Shown here: positions 1 through 8,181 of the stretch, one piece after another | Layout of the letters: every line of letters starts with the position of its first letter | How positions within the stretch are numbered: position 1 is the stretch's first letter | Source: Streptomyces sp. MZ04 | GTDB lineage: Bacteria > Actinomycetota > Actinomycetes > Streptomycetales > Streptomycetaceae | Direction of reading: 5' to 3' | Assembly (NCBI RefSeq): GCF_004684775.1 | Contig: NZ_SRIC01000033.1 | Location: 1-49,074 of the forward strand | Length of the DNA: 49,074 nucleotides | Notes under the pieces: model-generated | Databases searched by the model: none | What the model was told of the DNA's origin: nothing | Seen by the model: only the letters and a program-made list of their open reading frames with translations | Made by a program: the position numbers and the translations under genes

Positions 1-1
1 G

Positions 2-502
2 GGCGGGGGGTGGAGCCGGGGACGGCCGGGCGTGGCCCATATCTTCGCCTTCTGGGAGAGCCGGGCCTTCTACGACTCCTTCATGGCGCGCTCCCATGAC
101 CGGCTCGCGACCGCACAGGCAGGCACCTTCAAGGACATCCAGGTCAAGCTCTTCGACCACCGCTTCGACGTGAAGACGGGGTTCGAGCCGCGCTTCACGG
201 ACGCGGACGTGGTGCGGGTGGCGCACTGCAGGGTCCGTGAGGCGCGCGTGGAGCACTTCGCGCTGATGCAGGAGAAGGTCTGGAACCCGGCGATGGCGGG
301 CTCGCCCGGGATGCTGCGCGGGCTCTTCGGAGAGGCGCCCGGACATGAGTTCCTCATTCTTTCCATGTGGCAGTCGGCCGCCGAGCACGGCAAGTACCGC
401 AGGGAACGGGTGGAGCGCCTCTCCCTGCGCGCGCAGACGGACGCAGATGTCGCGGCGCTCGCGGGTGACATCGTGGAGCTGGAGCCGTCGTGGACGGTCT
501 GA
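2..502 (+). CDS. YdbC-like / DUF4937 family protein (5' end cut by window)
   Basis: The reading frame is open from base 2 to a TGA at 500-502. The residues before the first GTG (base 32) read GGGWSRGRPGVAHIF, which continues the protein naturally, so I treat the gene as truncated by the window edge rather than starting at 32. The visible 166 residues carry the pattern I associate with the actinobacterial YdbC/DUF4937 family (FYDSFMARSHDRL near the start, KVWNPAMAGSPGM in the middle, EPSWTV at the end). The family looks like a duplicated small ferredoxin-like or antibiotic-monooxygenase-like fold; no reaction is established. A short gap follows, then a histidine phosphatase on the same strand with its own promoter-like element. 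Function is unknown. Confidence 0.75.
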   Translation, partial: GGGWSRGRPGVAHIFAFWESRAFYDSFMARSHDRLATAQAGTFKDIQVKLFDHRFDVKTGFEPRFTDADVVRVAHCRVREARVEHFALMQEKVWNPAMAGSPGMLRGLFGEAPGHEFLILSMWQSAAEHGKYRRERVERLSLRAQTDADVAALAGDIVELEPSWTV

Positions 503-559
503 CACCGCAGCAGCGCCGTGGAGGCTCCCCGCGGGCCGCATACGCCCGGATGGAGCCCG

Positions 560-603
560 CCCGGCCGACCGGTTGAGCCGGCCGGGAAGGGCCGATCTAG
601 GGT
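560..603 (+). promoter_or_regulatory. Candidate leaderless promoter of the histidine phosphatase gene
   Basis: A TTGAGC hexamer (573-578) lies 19 bases before TAGGGT (598-603), and TAGGGT lies six bases before the ATG at 610. No Shine-Dalgarno sequence is seen. This is the arrangement of Streptomyces leaderless transcripts. The -35 region overlaps an inverted repeat, CCCGGCC (560-566) with GGCCGGG (580-586), which could instead be a weak terminator for the upstream gene. Confidence 0.4.
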
Positions 604-609
604 TTCCGT

Positions 610-1269
610 ATGGCACGCCCGCGGCGCATCTTCCTCGTCCGGCACGGCGAGTCGGCAGGAAATGCCGACGACACCGTGTACGAGCGTGAGCCCGACCACG
701 CCCTCGCGCTCACCGAGAAGGGGTGGCACCAGGCGGCGGAGACCGGCGAACAGCTGCGCGAAGCGGTCGGCCGCGAGCGGGTGAGCGTGTACGTCTCGCC
801 CTACCGCCGCACCCATGAGACCTTCCGGGCGCTGCGCCTGGACCCCGATCTCGTGCGCGTGCGCGAGGAGCCGAGGCTGCGGGAGCAGGACTGGGGGAAC
901 TGGCAGGACCGGGACGACGTCCGGCTCCAGAAGGCGTACCGCGACGCGTACGGCCACTTCTTCTACCGCTTCGCGCAGGGCGAGTCGGGGGCCGATGTGT
1001 ACGACCGGGTGGGCGCGTTCCTGGAGAGCCTCTACCGGAGCTTCGAGGCCCCGGACCACCCGCCGAACGTCCTGCTTGTCACGCACGGCCTGACCATGCG
1101 GCTGTTCTGCATGCGCTGGTTCCACTGGTCGGTGGCGGAATTCGAGTCACTGTCCAACCCCGGGAACGGCGAGATGCGGACGCTGCTGCTCGGAGAGGAC
1201 GGCAAGTACACCCTGAACCAGCCATTCGAACGCTGGCGCGAGCCTGAGCCGTACGGCGTCACCGGTTAG
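610..1269 (+). CDS. Histidine phosphatase family protein (phosphoglycerate mutase-like)
   Basis: The 219-residue protein opens with FLVRHGESAGN, the RHG catalytic signature (His12 would be phosphorylated), and has the second catalytic His in LLVTHGLTMR (about residue 159). This places it in the branch 1 histidine phosphatase superfamily, cytoplasmic enzymes that remove phosphate from small molecules or proteins. The substrate cannot be read from sequence. Internal features such as YVSPYRRTHETF, EEPRLREQDWGNWQD and QGESGADVYDR fit the broad-specificity phosphatase subgroup rather than glycolytic mutases. The ADP-ribosylglycohydrolase gene starts 12 bases downstream on the same strand, so the two probably form an operon. 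Confidence 0.9.
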   Translation: MARPRRIFLVRHGESAGNADDTVYEREPDHALALTEKGWHQAAETGEQLREAVGRERVSVYVSPYRRTHETFRALRLDPDLVRVREEPRLREQDWGNWQDRDDVRLQKAYRDAYGHFFYRFAQGESGADVYDRVGAFLESLYRSFEAPDHPPNVLLVTHGLTMRLFCMRWFHWSVAEFESLSNPGNGEMRTLLLGEDGKYTLNQPFERWREPEPYGVTG

Positions 1270-1281
1270 AGTGGCAGGGCG

Positions 1282-2190
1282 ATGACCGCTGACTCCTCTC
1301 CCGACCGGCGCCTGGCCCGCGCTCTGGCCAGCCTGCGTGGACTGGCGGTGGGGGACGCGCTGGGCTCTCAGTTCTTCGTGCCCGCGAACTATCCGCTGCT
1401 CAAGCGCCGGGAAGCACCCGCCAGCCCCTGGCAGTGGACCGACGACACCGAGATGGCCTGTTCCGTTCTCGCCATCCTCCTGGAGCACGACCGCATCGAT
1501 CAGGACGCGCTCGCCCTTTCCTTCGCCGAGCACCACGATTTCGACCGTGGCTACGGCCCGGCCGTGAACCGGCTGCTCAGGCAGGTCCGTGAGGGCGGGG
1601 ACTGGCGTGAGCTGGCCTCCGCGCTGTTCAAGGGGCAGGGCTCCTGGGGGAACGGCGCGGCCATGCGGATCGCGCCGCTCGGTGCCTGGTACGCCGACGA
1701 CCCGGAGCAGGCGACGCATCAGGCGGAGATCTCCGCGTACCCCACGCATCAGCACCGCGAGGCCGTCGTGGGAGCCATGGCGGTGGCCGCCGCCGCGGCA
1801 CTGATGGCCCATCCCGCGGGGCCGCCCGCGCCGAAGGCGCTGCTCGACGGCGTCATCGACCTGGTGCCGCGCAGCGCCGTGGGTGCGGGGCTGCGCCGGG
1901 CGAGGGACATGCTCGACTACGGGGACGCGGCCACGGTCGCCGCGGTCCTCGGCTGTGGCCGCCGTACGACCGCCCACGACACGGTGCCGTTCGCCCTGTG
2001 GTCGGCGGCTCGCGGCCTGGGCCGCTATGAGCAGGCCTTCTGGGCCACCGCCCAGGTGGGCGGCGACATGGATACGACGTGCGCCATCGTGGGCGGGGTC
2101 ATCGCCTCCGGAGAGGGCGGGGCGCCGCCCGACGAGTGGCTGGAGCGGACCGAGGCGCTGCCCGGCTGGATGCCGGTCGGGGCGGGCTGA
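1282..2190 (+). CDS. ADP-ribosylglycohydrolase family protein (DraG-like)
   Basis: The 302-residue protein has the full set of ADP-ribosylglycohydrolase motifs: AVGDALGSQF near residue 25, the metal-binding WTDDTEM near 53, GNGAAMRIAPLG in the middle and the C-terminal GGDMDTTCAIVGG near 260, which supplies further Asp ligands for the dinuclear metal centre. Enzymes of this family hydrolyse the N- or O-glycosidic bond of ADP-ribosylated proteins or nucleic acids, or O-acetyl-ADP-ribose. The target here is unknown. The ATG lies 12 bases after the histidine phosphatase stop. The gap contains TAGAGT and a weak purine stretch, so it may be co-transcribed or have its own start. Confidence 0.88.
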   Translation: MTADSSPDRRLARALASLRGLAVGDALGSQFFVPANYPLLKRREAPASPWQWTDDTEMACSVLAILLEHDRIDQDALALSFAEHHDFDRGYGPAVNRLLRQVREGGDWRELASALFKGQGSWGNGAAMRIAPLGAWYADDPEQATHQAEISAYPTHQHREAVVGAMAVAAAAALMAHPAGPPAPKALLDGVIDLVPRSAVGAGLRRARDMLDYGDAATVAAVLGCGRRTTAHDTVPFALWSAARGLGRYEQAFWATAQVGGDMDTTCAIVGGVIASGEGGAPPDEWLERTEALPGWMPVGAG

Positions 2191-2216
2191 CTTCAGGGCT
2201 TTCGAGGGCTTTGCCG

Positions 2217-2239
2217 TACGTAGATGGGCTCTACGTAGA
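2217..2239. repeat. Direct repeat TACGTAGA x2, possible operator
   Basis: TACGTAGA occurs at 2217-2224 and again at 2232-2239, 15 bases apart. The second copy is inside the palindrome CTACGTAG. It lies in the 247-base gap upstream of the DUF4153/DUF4173 gene, roughly 200 bases before that start. A role as a regulator site is only a guess. Confidence 0.3.
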
Positions 2240-2437
2240 GGTGGCTTTCTGGGCCAGTGTCACGGTCAGGCCACAGCGTGACCGGCCTGGGAGCGGTGAT
2301 CGGCCGCGCCGCTACGCTGAAGGCAGGCCGCAAGTTGATCTTGGCTTGTGCGTCCTCAACGAGATGCCGGTCGCCGGCAGCCCCGCCACGTAGGTGTGCC
2401 GTCTGCTGCGCGTGCGGACCGGCCGGGAGGGGGTCCC

Positions 2438-4153
2438 GTGTCCGATGCACCGTCACCGTCCATGCCTGAATCCTCAGGTACGGAGGATCAAGAGGGAGAG
2501 CCCCAGGAAGATCCGTCCGCCAGCAGCGACAGCGGAGCGAGAGGCGACGTCCGTGAACGGGACGACGTCCCCGAAGACGCCGTGCCCGCACCGAGGACCG
2601 CGGACGCCGGCGGCACCGGGCATGCGCAGAGCCCCCAAGCCCCGCAGCCGCACCCCGACTGGGCCTATCCGGCGGCCCGGCACGAGCCGCTGCTCGCCGA
2701 TCTGCGGTCCGACCCGCCCGCTCCGGTCCGCACGGCCACGCTCTGCGCGGCGCTGGCCACCGGCCTCCTGAGCATGCTGCTGCTGGGCGACGGCCTCGCG
2801 CTCAATCTGCTGATCATCGCCGTCCCGGCCGCGCTCGGCGCCTACTTCGCGGCGCAGCGAGCGGGCCGCAGCCCGCGCCCCTGGACGCTGACCTGGGCGA
2901 TCGGCGGACTCGCGCTGCTGATCGTGCCCGCGCTGCGGGACGCGGGCTGGCCCTCGTTCCTCGCGATCGTCTCCGCCGTGGCGCTCGGCTCGCTCGCCCT
3001 GCACGGCAGCCGCACCTGGCCCGGCGTACTGCTCGCCCCGCTCGGCATCTTCGACGGCGTCCTCACCGGCGTGCGCTGGGGCTGGCGGGGGCTACGGGAG
3101 CGCTCGGGCGGTTCCCGGAGCGGACCCGTACTGCGTGCGGTCGCGGCGACCGCCGTACTGCTGCTGGTCTTCGGCGCCCTGTTCGCCGGGGCTGACGCGG
3201 CCTTCGCGGGGCTCCTTGGCGACCTGATCCCCGACGCGTCCCTCTCCGGAGGGCCGTGGCGTGTGCTGCTGCTCGCCATCGGTGTGGTCGGTGCGCTCGC
3301 GGTGGCGCACACCGCCGCCGCGCCGGTGCGCTGGGACCGGCTCGTCGTGGGCCCCGGCCGGGCGCGAAGCCGCGTCGAGTGGGCGCTGCCGCTGATCGTG
3401 CTCAACCTGCTGTTCGCGGTGTTCAACGTGGTGCAGCTGGCCGTGCTCTTCGGTGGGTACGACGCCGTACTGGAGAAGACCGATCTCTCCTACTCGCAGT
3501 ACGCGCGCCAGGGCTTCTGGCAGCTGCTGATCGCCACGCTGCTCACCCTGGCCGTCATCGTCGTCGCCCTGCGCTGGGCGCCGCGTGACGGGGACGGTGA
3601 CCGCACGCTCGTACGGGCCGTCCTCGGCACGCTCTGTGGCCTCACGCTCGTCGTGGTGGCGTCGGCGGTGCGGCGGATGGACATGTACGTGGACGCCTAC
3701 GGTCTGACCAGGCTGCGGGTCTCGGTCGTGGGCATGGAGCTCTGGCTCGGTCTGGTGATCGTGCTGATCATGGCGGCCGGAGTATGGGGCACCTCTTGGC
3801 TGCCGCGGGCGGTCGCCGCCAGTGCCGCGGCCGGTGTGCTGGCGTTCGGACTGCTTTCGCCCGATGGGCTCATCGCCGAGCGCAACGTCCAGCGCTACCA
3901 GGAGACAGGGAAGTTCGACCTGGAGTACGCGCGCGGGCTGTCCGCCGACGCCGCTCCCGCCGTCGACGCGCTTCCGGAGCCGATGCGCTCTTGTGCCCTG
4001 GAGGGCATCGCAGACGGACTGGGGGCCGAGCGCGACCCCTGGTACGCCACCAGCCTGGGGGAGTCGAGGGCCCGGCAGATCCTCGAGGACAGCCCTCCAA
4101 AGGCTGCTGGGCGGGCCTGCGAGCAGGTCGGGCAGGAAACCTCGTACCGCTGA
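2438..4153 (+). CDS. DUF4153/DUF4173 domain multi-pass membrane protein
   Basis: I chose the GTG at 2438, preceded by GGGAGGGGG about seven bases upstream, rather than the earlier in-frame ATG at 2348, which lacks a ribosome site. The 571-residue product begins with about 80 low-complexity acidic/Pro-rich residues. About a dozen hydrophobic segments follow (for example LLSMLLLGDGLALNLLIIAV, then repeated Leu/Val/Ala stretches to about residue 480), and it ends in a soluble tail rich in Arg and acidic residues. The LSYSQYARQGFWQLL stretch between helices is characteristic of actinobacterial DUF4153/DUF4173 proteins. Function is unknown; these are integral cytoplasmic-membrane proteins. It is convergent with the MFS gene and separated from it by a clear hairpin. 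Confidence 0.8.
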   Translation: MSDAPSPSMPESSGTEDQEGEPQEDPSASSDSGARGDVRERDDVPEDAVPAPRTADAGGTGHAQSPQAPQPHPDWAYPAARHEPLLADLRSDPPAPVRTATLCAALATGLLSMLLLGDGLALNLLIIAVPAALGAYFAAQRAGRSPRPWTLTWAIGGLALLIVPALRDAGWPSFLAIVSAVALGSLALHGSRTWPGVLLAPLGIFDGVLTGVRWGWRGLRERSGGSRSGPVLRAVAATAVLLLVFGALFAGADAAFAGLLGDLIPDASLSGGPWRVLLLAIGVVGALAVAHTAAAPVRWDRLVVGPGRARSRVEWALPLIVLNLLFAVFNVVQLAVLFGGYDAVLEKTDLSYSQYARQGFWQLLIATLLTLAVIVVALRWAPRDGDGDRTLVRAVLGTLCGLTLVVVASAVRRMDMYVDAYGLTRLRVSVVGMELWLGLVIVLIMAAGVWGTSWLPRAVAASAAAGVLAFGLLSPDGLIAERNVQRYQETGKFDLEYARGLSADAAPAVDALPEPMRSCALEGIADGLGAERDPWYATSLGESRARQILEDSPPKAAGRACEQVGQETSYR

Positions 4154-4210
4154 CGTACGGGACGTCTGCGCCGTCCGTGAGGGGCTCGGCAGCGGCCGTT
4201 CACGAGCGGA

Positions 4211-4238
4211 TGCCGGGCCGCCCCCTCGCGGCCCGGCA
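4211..4238. terminator. Bidirectional terminator hairpin
   Basis: TGCCGGGCCGC (4211-4221) pairs perfectly with GCGGCCCGGCA (4228-4238) over a six-base loop. It sits between the convergent DUF4153/DUF4173 and MFS genes, the expected place for a shared terminator. No T-tract is present, as is usual in Streptomyces. Confidence 0.75.
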
Positions 4239-4248
4239 CCCGTCGCGG

Positions 4249-5805
4249 TCAGCCGCCGGCCGGCCCAGCGGCCGAGGCCGTACCGGCCAGGGCCTCCAGG
4301 TCGCTCTTCCGTACCCGGATCACCAACACAGCCGTGACCAGGGCGAGTACGGCCATCGCGACCGCAGGAAGGAACGCCGTCGAGATCCCTTGAGACAGCA
4401 CTTCGTGTCCCCAGGGCGCCGGCAGCTCACCGGACTTGGCGAAGGCGGCCTTCTCCTGGGGTGACGCGTTCGCCATGAAGTCCGCCATCTGCTCCTTGCC
4501 CTCGTCCCGGCTCGCCGTCCCGAAGACCGTCGTCAGGATGGAGAGGCCGAGCGAACCACCCACCTGCTGGGTCGCGTTGAGCAGCCCCGAAGCGGCGCCC
4601 GCCTCGTGCTGGGCCACTCCGGAGACAGCGGTCAGTGTCAGGGTCACGAAGTTCAGGCCCATGCCGAAGCCGAACACCAGCATCGGTCCGAGCACGCCGC
4701 CCAGATACGAACTGTCCGGGCTGATGAAGGTCTGCCAGCCGAGCCCCAGCGCTACGAGCGCCGAGCCGGTCACCATGAACGGCTTGGGGCCGAGGACCGG
4801 AAGCAGCCACTGGGAGATCCCCGCGCCCGCCACGATCGCGACCATGACCGGCAGGAACGCCAGGCCCGCTTCGATCGGCGTGTAGCCCAGGACGTTCTGG
4901 ACGAAGAGCACGATGAAGAAGAACATCCCGAACATCGCCGCGGCCAGGCTCAGCATGATCACGTAAGTGCCCGAGCGGTTGCGGTCGGCGAACATCCTCA
5001 GCGGAGTGATCGGTTCCTTCGCCCTGCTCTCGACCAGCGCGAACGCTACAAGCAGCACTACGGCCGCGCCGAACGAACCCAGAGTGAGGCTGTCGCGCCA
5101 GCCCTCCTCGGACGCCCGGATGAATCCGTAGACCAAGGAGGCCATGCCGAGCGTCGACGTGAGCGCGCCGGCGATGTCGAAGCGGCCGGGATGGCGCTCG
5201 GACTCGCTGATGTACAGCGGGGTGAGGAAGGCGATCAGTATGCCGATGGGTACGTTCACGAACAGCACCCAGCGCCAGTCGAGCCACTCCGTGAGCATGC
5301 CGCCCGCGAGCAGACCGACGGCGCCGCCGCCCGCAGAGACGGCCGCGAAGACACCGAACGCCCGGTTCCGTTCGGGGCCCTCGGGGAACGTCGTGGTGAT
5401 CAGGGCCAGCGAGGTGGGCGACGCGATCGCGCCACCCACGCCCTGCAAAGCGCGCGCGACCAGCAACTGCCATGGTTCCTGGGCGAATCCGCCGAGGAGC
5501 GAGGCGAGGGTGAAGACCAGGATGCCGGTCATGAAGACCCGGCGGCGACCGAGGATGTCACCCGCGCGGCCACCGAGAAGCAGTAGGCCACCGAAGGTGA
5601 GGGTGTAGGCGCTGACGACCCAAGTGAGGTCCGTGGTCGAGAATTTGAGCGCGTCCTGAATGTGCGGCAGCGCGATGTTCACAATCGTCGCGTCGAGTAC
5701 CACCATGAGTTGGCAGGCCGCGATGACGGTGAGGGCGATGCCGGGCCGGCCTTCGCGACGGGCGGCACCAGGTTTCTGATCTTGGCTTAACTGAGAGGTT
5801 GTCAC
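4249..5805 (-). CDS. MFS drug exporter, DHA2 (EmrB/QacA) family, with TTA codon
   Basis: The 518-residue protein is a 14-helix major facilitator of the DHA2 family. The first helix contains VVLDATIVNIALPHIQ, followed by the loop GGRAGDILGRRRV (motif A, about residues 77-89), then ARALQGVGGAIASPTSLALI and VLFVNVPIGI. Such proteins exchange protons for lipophilic drugs at the cytoplasmic membrane. The GTG start at 5805 has GGGGGACC upstream. Codon 6 is TTA (bases 5790-5788), the rare leucine codon read by the developmentally regulated bldA tRNA, so translation may be delayed to the aerial or stationary phase. A TetR regulator is divergent, and two perfect operators lie between them, so substrate-induced derepression is likely. 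Confidence 0.92.
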   Translation of the reverse strand: MTTSQLSQDQKPGAARREGRPGIALTVIAACQLMVVLDATIVNIALPHIQDALKFSTTDLTWVVSAYTLTFGGLLLLGGRAGDILGRRRVFMTGILVFTLASLLGGFAQEPWQLLVARALQGVGGAIASPTSLALITTTFPEGPERNRAFGVFAAVSAGGGAVGLLAGGMLTEWLDWRWVLFVNVPIGILIAFLTPLYISESERHPGRFDIAGALTSTLGMASLVYGFIRASEEGWRDSLTLGSFGAAVVLLVAFALVESRAKEPITPLRMFADRNRSGTYVIMLSLAAAMFGMFFFIVLFVQNVLGYTPIEAGLAFLPVMVAIVAGAGISQWLLPVLGPKPFMVTGSALVALGLGWQTFISPDSSYLGGVLGPMLVFGFGMGLNFVTLTLTAVSGVAQHEAGAASGLLNATQQVGGSLGLSILTTVFGTASRDEGKEQMADFMANASPQEKAAFAKSGELPAPWGHEVLSQGISTAFLPAVAMAVLALVTAVLVIRVRKSDLEALAGTASAAGPAGG

Positions 5806-5828
5806 TATGGGTCCCCCACAAGTGCGTT

Positions 5829-5848
5829 AGTGAACGATCCCGTTCACT
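5829..5848. promoter_or_regulatory. TetR-type operator 1
   Basis: AGTGAACGATCCCGTTCACT is a perfect inverted repeat with 8-base arms and a 4-base centre. It lies just upstream of the exporter GTG, downstream of a TTGACG hexamer on the minus strand (5858-5853), so a bound repressor would block the exporter promoter. The same arms recur at 5878-5897. Binding by the neighbouring TetR protein is inferred from position. Confidence 0.8.
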
Positions 5849-5877
5849 GTCGCGTCAAACGGTAGTGACTCCCCATC

Positions 5878-5897
5878 AGTGAACGCAACCGTTCACT
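5878..5897. promoter_or_regulatory. TetR-type operator 2
   Basis: AGTGAACGCAACCGTTCACT has arms identical to operator 1 and a different 4-base centre. The two operator centres are 49 bases apart. It is 34 bases before the tetR ATG, so it could give autorepression. A shorter palindrome, TTGAACGTTCAA (5907-5918), follows and shares the GAACGTTC core; it may be a weaker third site. Confidence 0.8.
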
Positions 5898-5931
5898 GAC
5901 ACTGCCTTGAACGTTCAACGGAGAGAAATTG

Positions 5932-6546
5932 ATGACTACTTCGCGCTGGAGGGCGGCTTCCGCTCAGACGCCCTCCCAGCGTCGTCGGGGTCCCGTGCTC
6001 GAACAGGCGATCCTCGATGCCGCGCTGGAGCAGCTCAGTACGGTCGGCTGGAACGGCCTGACGATGGAGGGCGTGGCCGCCGGTGCGCAGACCGGCAAGG
6101 CCGCGGTGTACCGCCGCTGGCCCTCCAAGGAAGACCTTGTCGTGGACGCGCTGCAGGCCGCGCTGCCGCATCTCGACTCGGCGCCGGACTGCGGGAGCGT
6201 CCGGGAGGATCTCCTGCAGCTGTGCAGGCTGATCCGGGACGCGATGTTCTCGCGTCCCGGATTCGCGCTGCGCGCGGTGCTTCACGAGTGCGACGCGGCG
6301 TCGGCCGAGCGTTTTCACGACGTGATCGTCGATGGCGTCATCGAGCCGAGTGCGGAGCTGATCAAGCAGGTCGTACGCCGAGGGGTCGAGCGCGACGAGG
6401 TGCGTGCCGAGGTCATGGACCCTTACGTGTGCGATGTCATTCCGGCGATGATGATGTATCGCTCCAAGGTGTGCGGCAGTGAATGGCACGACGACGAATT
6501 GGCCGAGCTGATCGACCGGGTCATGGTTCCGCTGTTGCGTCGGTAG
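5932..6546 (+). CDS. TetR/AcrR family transcriptional regulator
   Basis: The ATG at 5932 is preceded by GGAGAG (5920-5925) at a good distance; a TTG at 5929 is a poorer alternative. The 204-residue protein has a TetR N-terminal helix-turn-helix at about residues 22-68 (ILDAALEQLSTVGWNGLTMEGVAA then GKAAVYRRWPSKEDLV) and a helical ligand-binding C-terminal domain. Its divergent arrangement with a drug exporter, and the paired GTGAACG/CGTTCAC operators between them, make it the likely local repressor of both genes, released by an exporter substrate. The ligand is not predictable. Confidence 0.92.
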   Translation: MTTSRWRAASAQTPSQRRRGPVLEQAILDAALEQLSTVGWNGLTMEGVAAGAQTGKAAVYRRWPSKEDLVVDALQAALPHLDSAPDCGSVREDLLQLCRLIRDAMFSRPGFALRAVLHECDAASAERFHDVIVDGVIEPSAELIKQVVRRGVERDEVRAEVMDPYVCDVIPAMMMYRSKVCGSEWHDDELAELIDRVMVPLLRR

Positions 6547-6577
6547 GGCTGGGTGTCGCGGGCGGCGTCCGGCGGCG

Positions 6578-6583
6578 TAGGCT
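6578..6583 (+). promoter_or_regulatory. Candidate -10 element of rnhB
   Basis: TAGGCT at 6578-6583 lies nine bases before the rnhB ATG. No convincing -35 is seen. A short GAGGGCG lies between this element and the start, so transcription may start very near the ATG. Confidence 0.3.
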
Positions 6584-6592
6584 GAGGGCGCC

Positions 6593-7294
6593 ATGCCGTA
6601 CGAACCACCCACCCACACCGTCGAGCGCTCCCTTCGCGCCACGACCGGAGCGAAGATCGTTGCCGGAGTCGACGAAGTCGGGCGCGGCGCGTGGGCGGGC
6701 CCGGTGACCGTCTGTGCGGCGGTCACGGGACTGCGCAGGCCGCCCGAAGGACTCACCGATTCCAAGCTGATCAGCCCCAAGCGGCGCACCACGCTCGCCG
6801 ACGAGCTGGAGGGCTGGGTCACGGCGTACGCCCTGGGGCACTCCTCGCCCGAGGAGATCGACGAACTGGGGATGACGGCCGCGCTGCGGCTCGCCGCCGT
6901 GCGCGCCCTGGAAGGGCTGCCGGTGCGGCCGGACGCGGTCATCCTCGACGGGAAGCACGACTACCTCGGGGCTCCCTGGCGGGTTCGTACGGTGATCAAG
7001 GGCGACCAGTCCTGTGTGGCCGTCGCCGCCGCGTCGGTGATCGCCAAGGTTCGGCGCGACAAAATGATGGCCGAACTGGGTATCGAACATGCAGACTTCG
7101 GTTTTGCGGCCAACGCCGGCTATCCGTCGCCGGTGCACAAGGCCGCGCTGGCGGAGCGGGGGCCCACCCCGTACCACCGGATGTCGTGGGCGTATCTTGA
7201 TGCGCTGCCCCAGTGGCGGCACCTCAAGAAGGCCCGCAGCTGGGCGGATGGAAACGTTCCGGAAATCGAGGGCCAGCTCGGCTTCGAATTCTGA
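6593..7294 (+). CDS. rnhB: Ribonuclease HII
   Basis: The 233-residue protein contains the RNase HII core: [14 protein letters not shown] (Asp27 and Glu28 are metal ligands), [23 protein letters not shown] (third acidic residue) and [13 protein letters not shown] (fourth). RNase HII cleaves the RNA strand of RNA-DNA hybrids, including single ribonucleotides left in DNA, and acts in the cytoplasm during replication repair. The C-terminal part, with [13 protein letters not shown] and [14 protein letters not shown], matches the family. Length is normal. A small conserved gene follows 77 bases downstream on the same strand. Confidence 0.96.
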   Translation: MPYEPPTHTVERSLRATTGAKIVAGVDEVGRGAWAGPVTVCAAVTGLRRPPEGLTDSKLISPKRRTTLADELEGWVTAYALGHSSPEEIDELGMTAALRLAAVRALEGLPVRPDAVILDGKHDYLGAPWRVRTVIKGDQSCVAVAAASVIAKVRRDKMMAELGIEHADFGFAANAGYPSPVHKAALAERGPTPYHRMSWAYLDALPQWRHLKKARSWADGNVPEIEGQLGFEF

Positions 7295-7371
7295 CGTCTC
7301 CGGCAGCTTCACTCGCACTCATGTGCCACCCGCCGACGCGACTCGCATCGGCGTTTGATAGACAACATCGC

Positions 7372-8031
7372 ATGCCTCTCATTCCCGAGGAGCCTCAGAT
7401 TCACGAGAGTGCCCAGGGTCCCCGCGTGACCCCGGCCAGTGGCCGCACCACGCCGACCCCCCGCCCCGTACCCGGCCCGCGTCCCGCGGCTCCGCCGCGT
7501 CCAGGCCGACCGGGTCCCGCCCGGCCGACGCCGCCGGCGCAGCGCACGCCGCGCGAGCCGGCCGTCAAGCCCGGGCCGTCCGCCCCGGCTGCTTCCGGAC
7601 CGTCCGCCGCTGCCTCCGCCCAGGCGGGTGCCGCTGCTTCGGTTCCGCAGATCCAGCTCATCCCCGCTTCGGCCGAGGGGGCGCTCGACGCCGCCGAGGA
7701 AGCCGTCGACCTGCTGCTCGACTCGGGGCGCGCTCCGGGTGAGGTCCTGGTGATCACCACCGGCGACCCGCACCCGTGGGCCACCCACGAGCTGTCGTTC
7801 GGCGAGGCCTCCTACTGGGCCCAGCACGACGCGGGCGACGACGTCTTCTACGCCGACGCCGCCGCCCTGGGGCGTGCCGCGTCCCGTCCCGTGGTCGTCG
7901 TCGCCATCAACGGCGGCAGCGAGGAGACCGCGGTCGGCGCGCTGCCGACGGCCCTCACCCGGGCCGGTGCCCTGCTGATCGTGTGCGGCGACCCGCAGCG
8001 GATCAACGCCATGCTGGGCGCGGGCGTCTGA
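7372..8031 (+). CDS. Conserved protein with proline-rich N-terminus, function unknown
   Basis: I chose the ATG at 7372 (MPLIPEEPQIHES); upstream in-frame codons have no ribosome site. Residues 1-100 of the 219 are Pro/Ala-rich and probably disordered. Residues 105-219 form a compact domain (SAEGALDAAEEAVDLLLDSG, then APGEVLVITTGDPHPWA, HELSFGEASYWAQHDAGDD, RPVVVVAINGG and GALLIVCGDPQRINAML). That second half recalls the last subdomain of UvrD-like SF1 helicases, in which VLV-TTG, YW-Q and VVVVA-NG segments occur in this order, but no Walker A or helicase core is present. I cannot assign a function. It lies downstream of rnhB and may share its transcript. Confidence 0.7.
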   Translation: MPLIPEEPQIHESAQGPRVTPASGRTTPTPRPVPGPRPAAPPRPGRPGPARPTPPAQRTPREPAVKPGPSAPAASGPSAAASAQAGAAASVPQIQLIPASAEGALDAAEEAVDLLLDSGRAPGEVLVITTGDPHPWATHELSFGEASYWAQHDAGDDVFYADAAALGRAASRPVVVVAINGGSEETAVGALPTALTRAGALLIVCGDPQRINAMLGAGV

Positions 8032-8034
8032 CGA

Positions 8035-8051
8035 CCGACCCCTGTGGTCGG
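8035..8051. terminator. Weak hairpin after the rnhB-linked gene
   Basis: CCGACC (8035-8040) pairs with GGTCGG (8046-8051) over five bases, immediately after the stop at 8031. The next gene is convergent and ends at 8182. The stem is short, so termination is uncertain. Confidence 0.35.
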
Positions 8052-8181
8052 GCGTCCGCCGTCCGCGACGCGGCCGGATGAACCGGACGCCGTGTGCGTC
8101 GCGCCCCGCGCGATGCATACGGCGATGCGCGTCGGTCGGTCGTGCCGCGACCGGCCCGGTGACGGTGGTGCGGAGGGCGTC

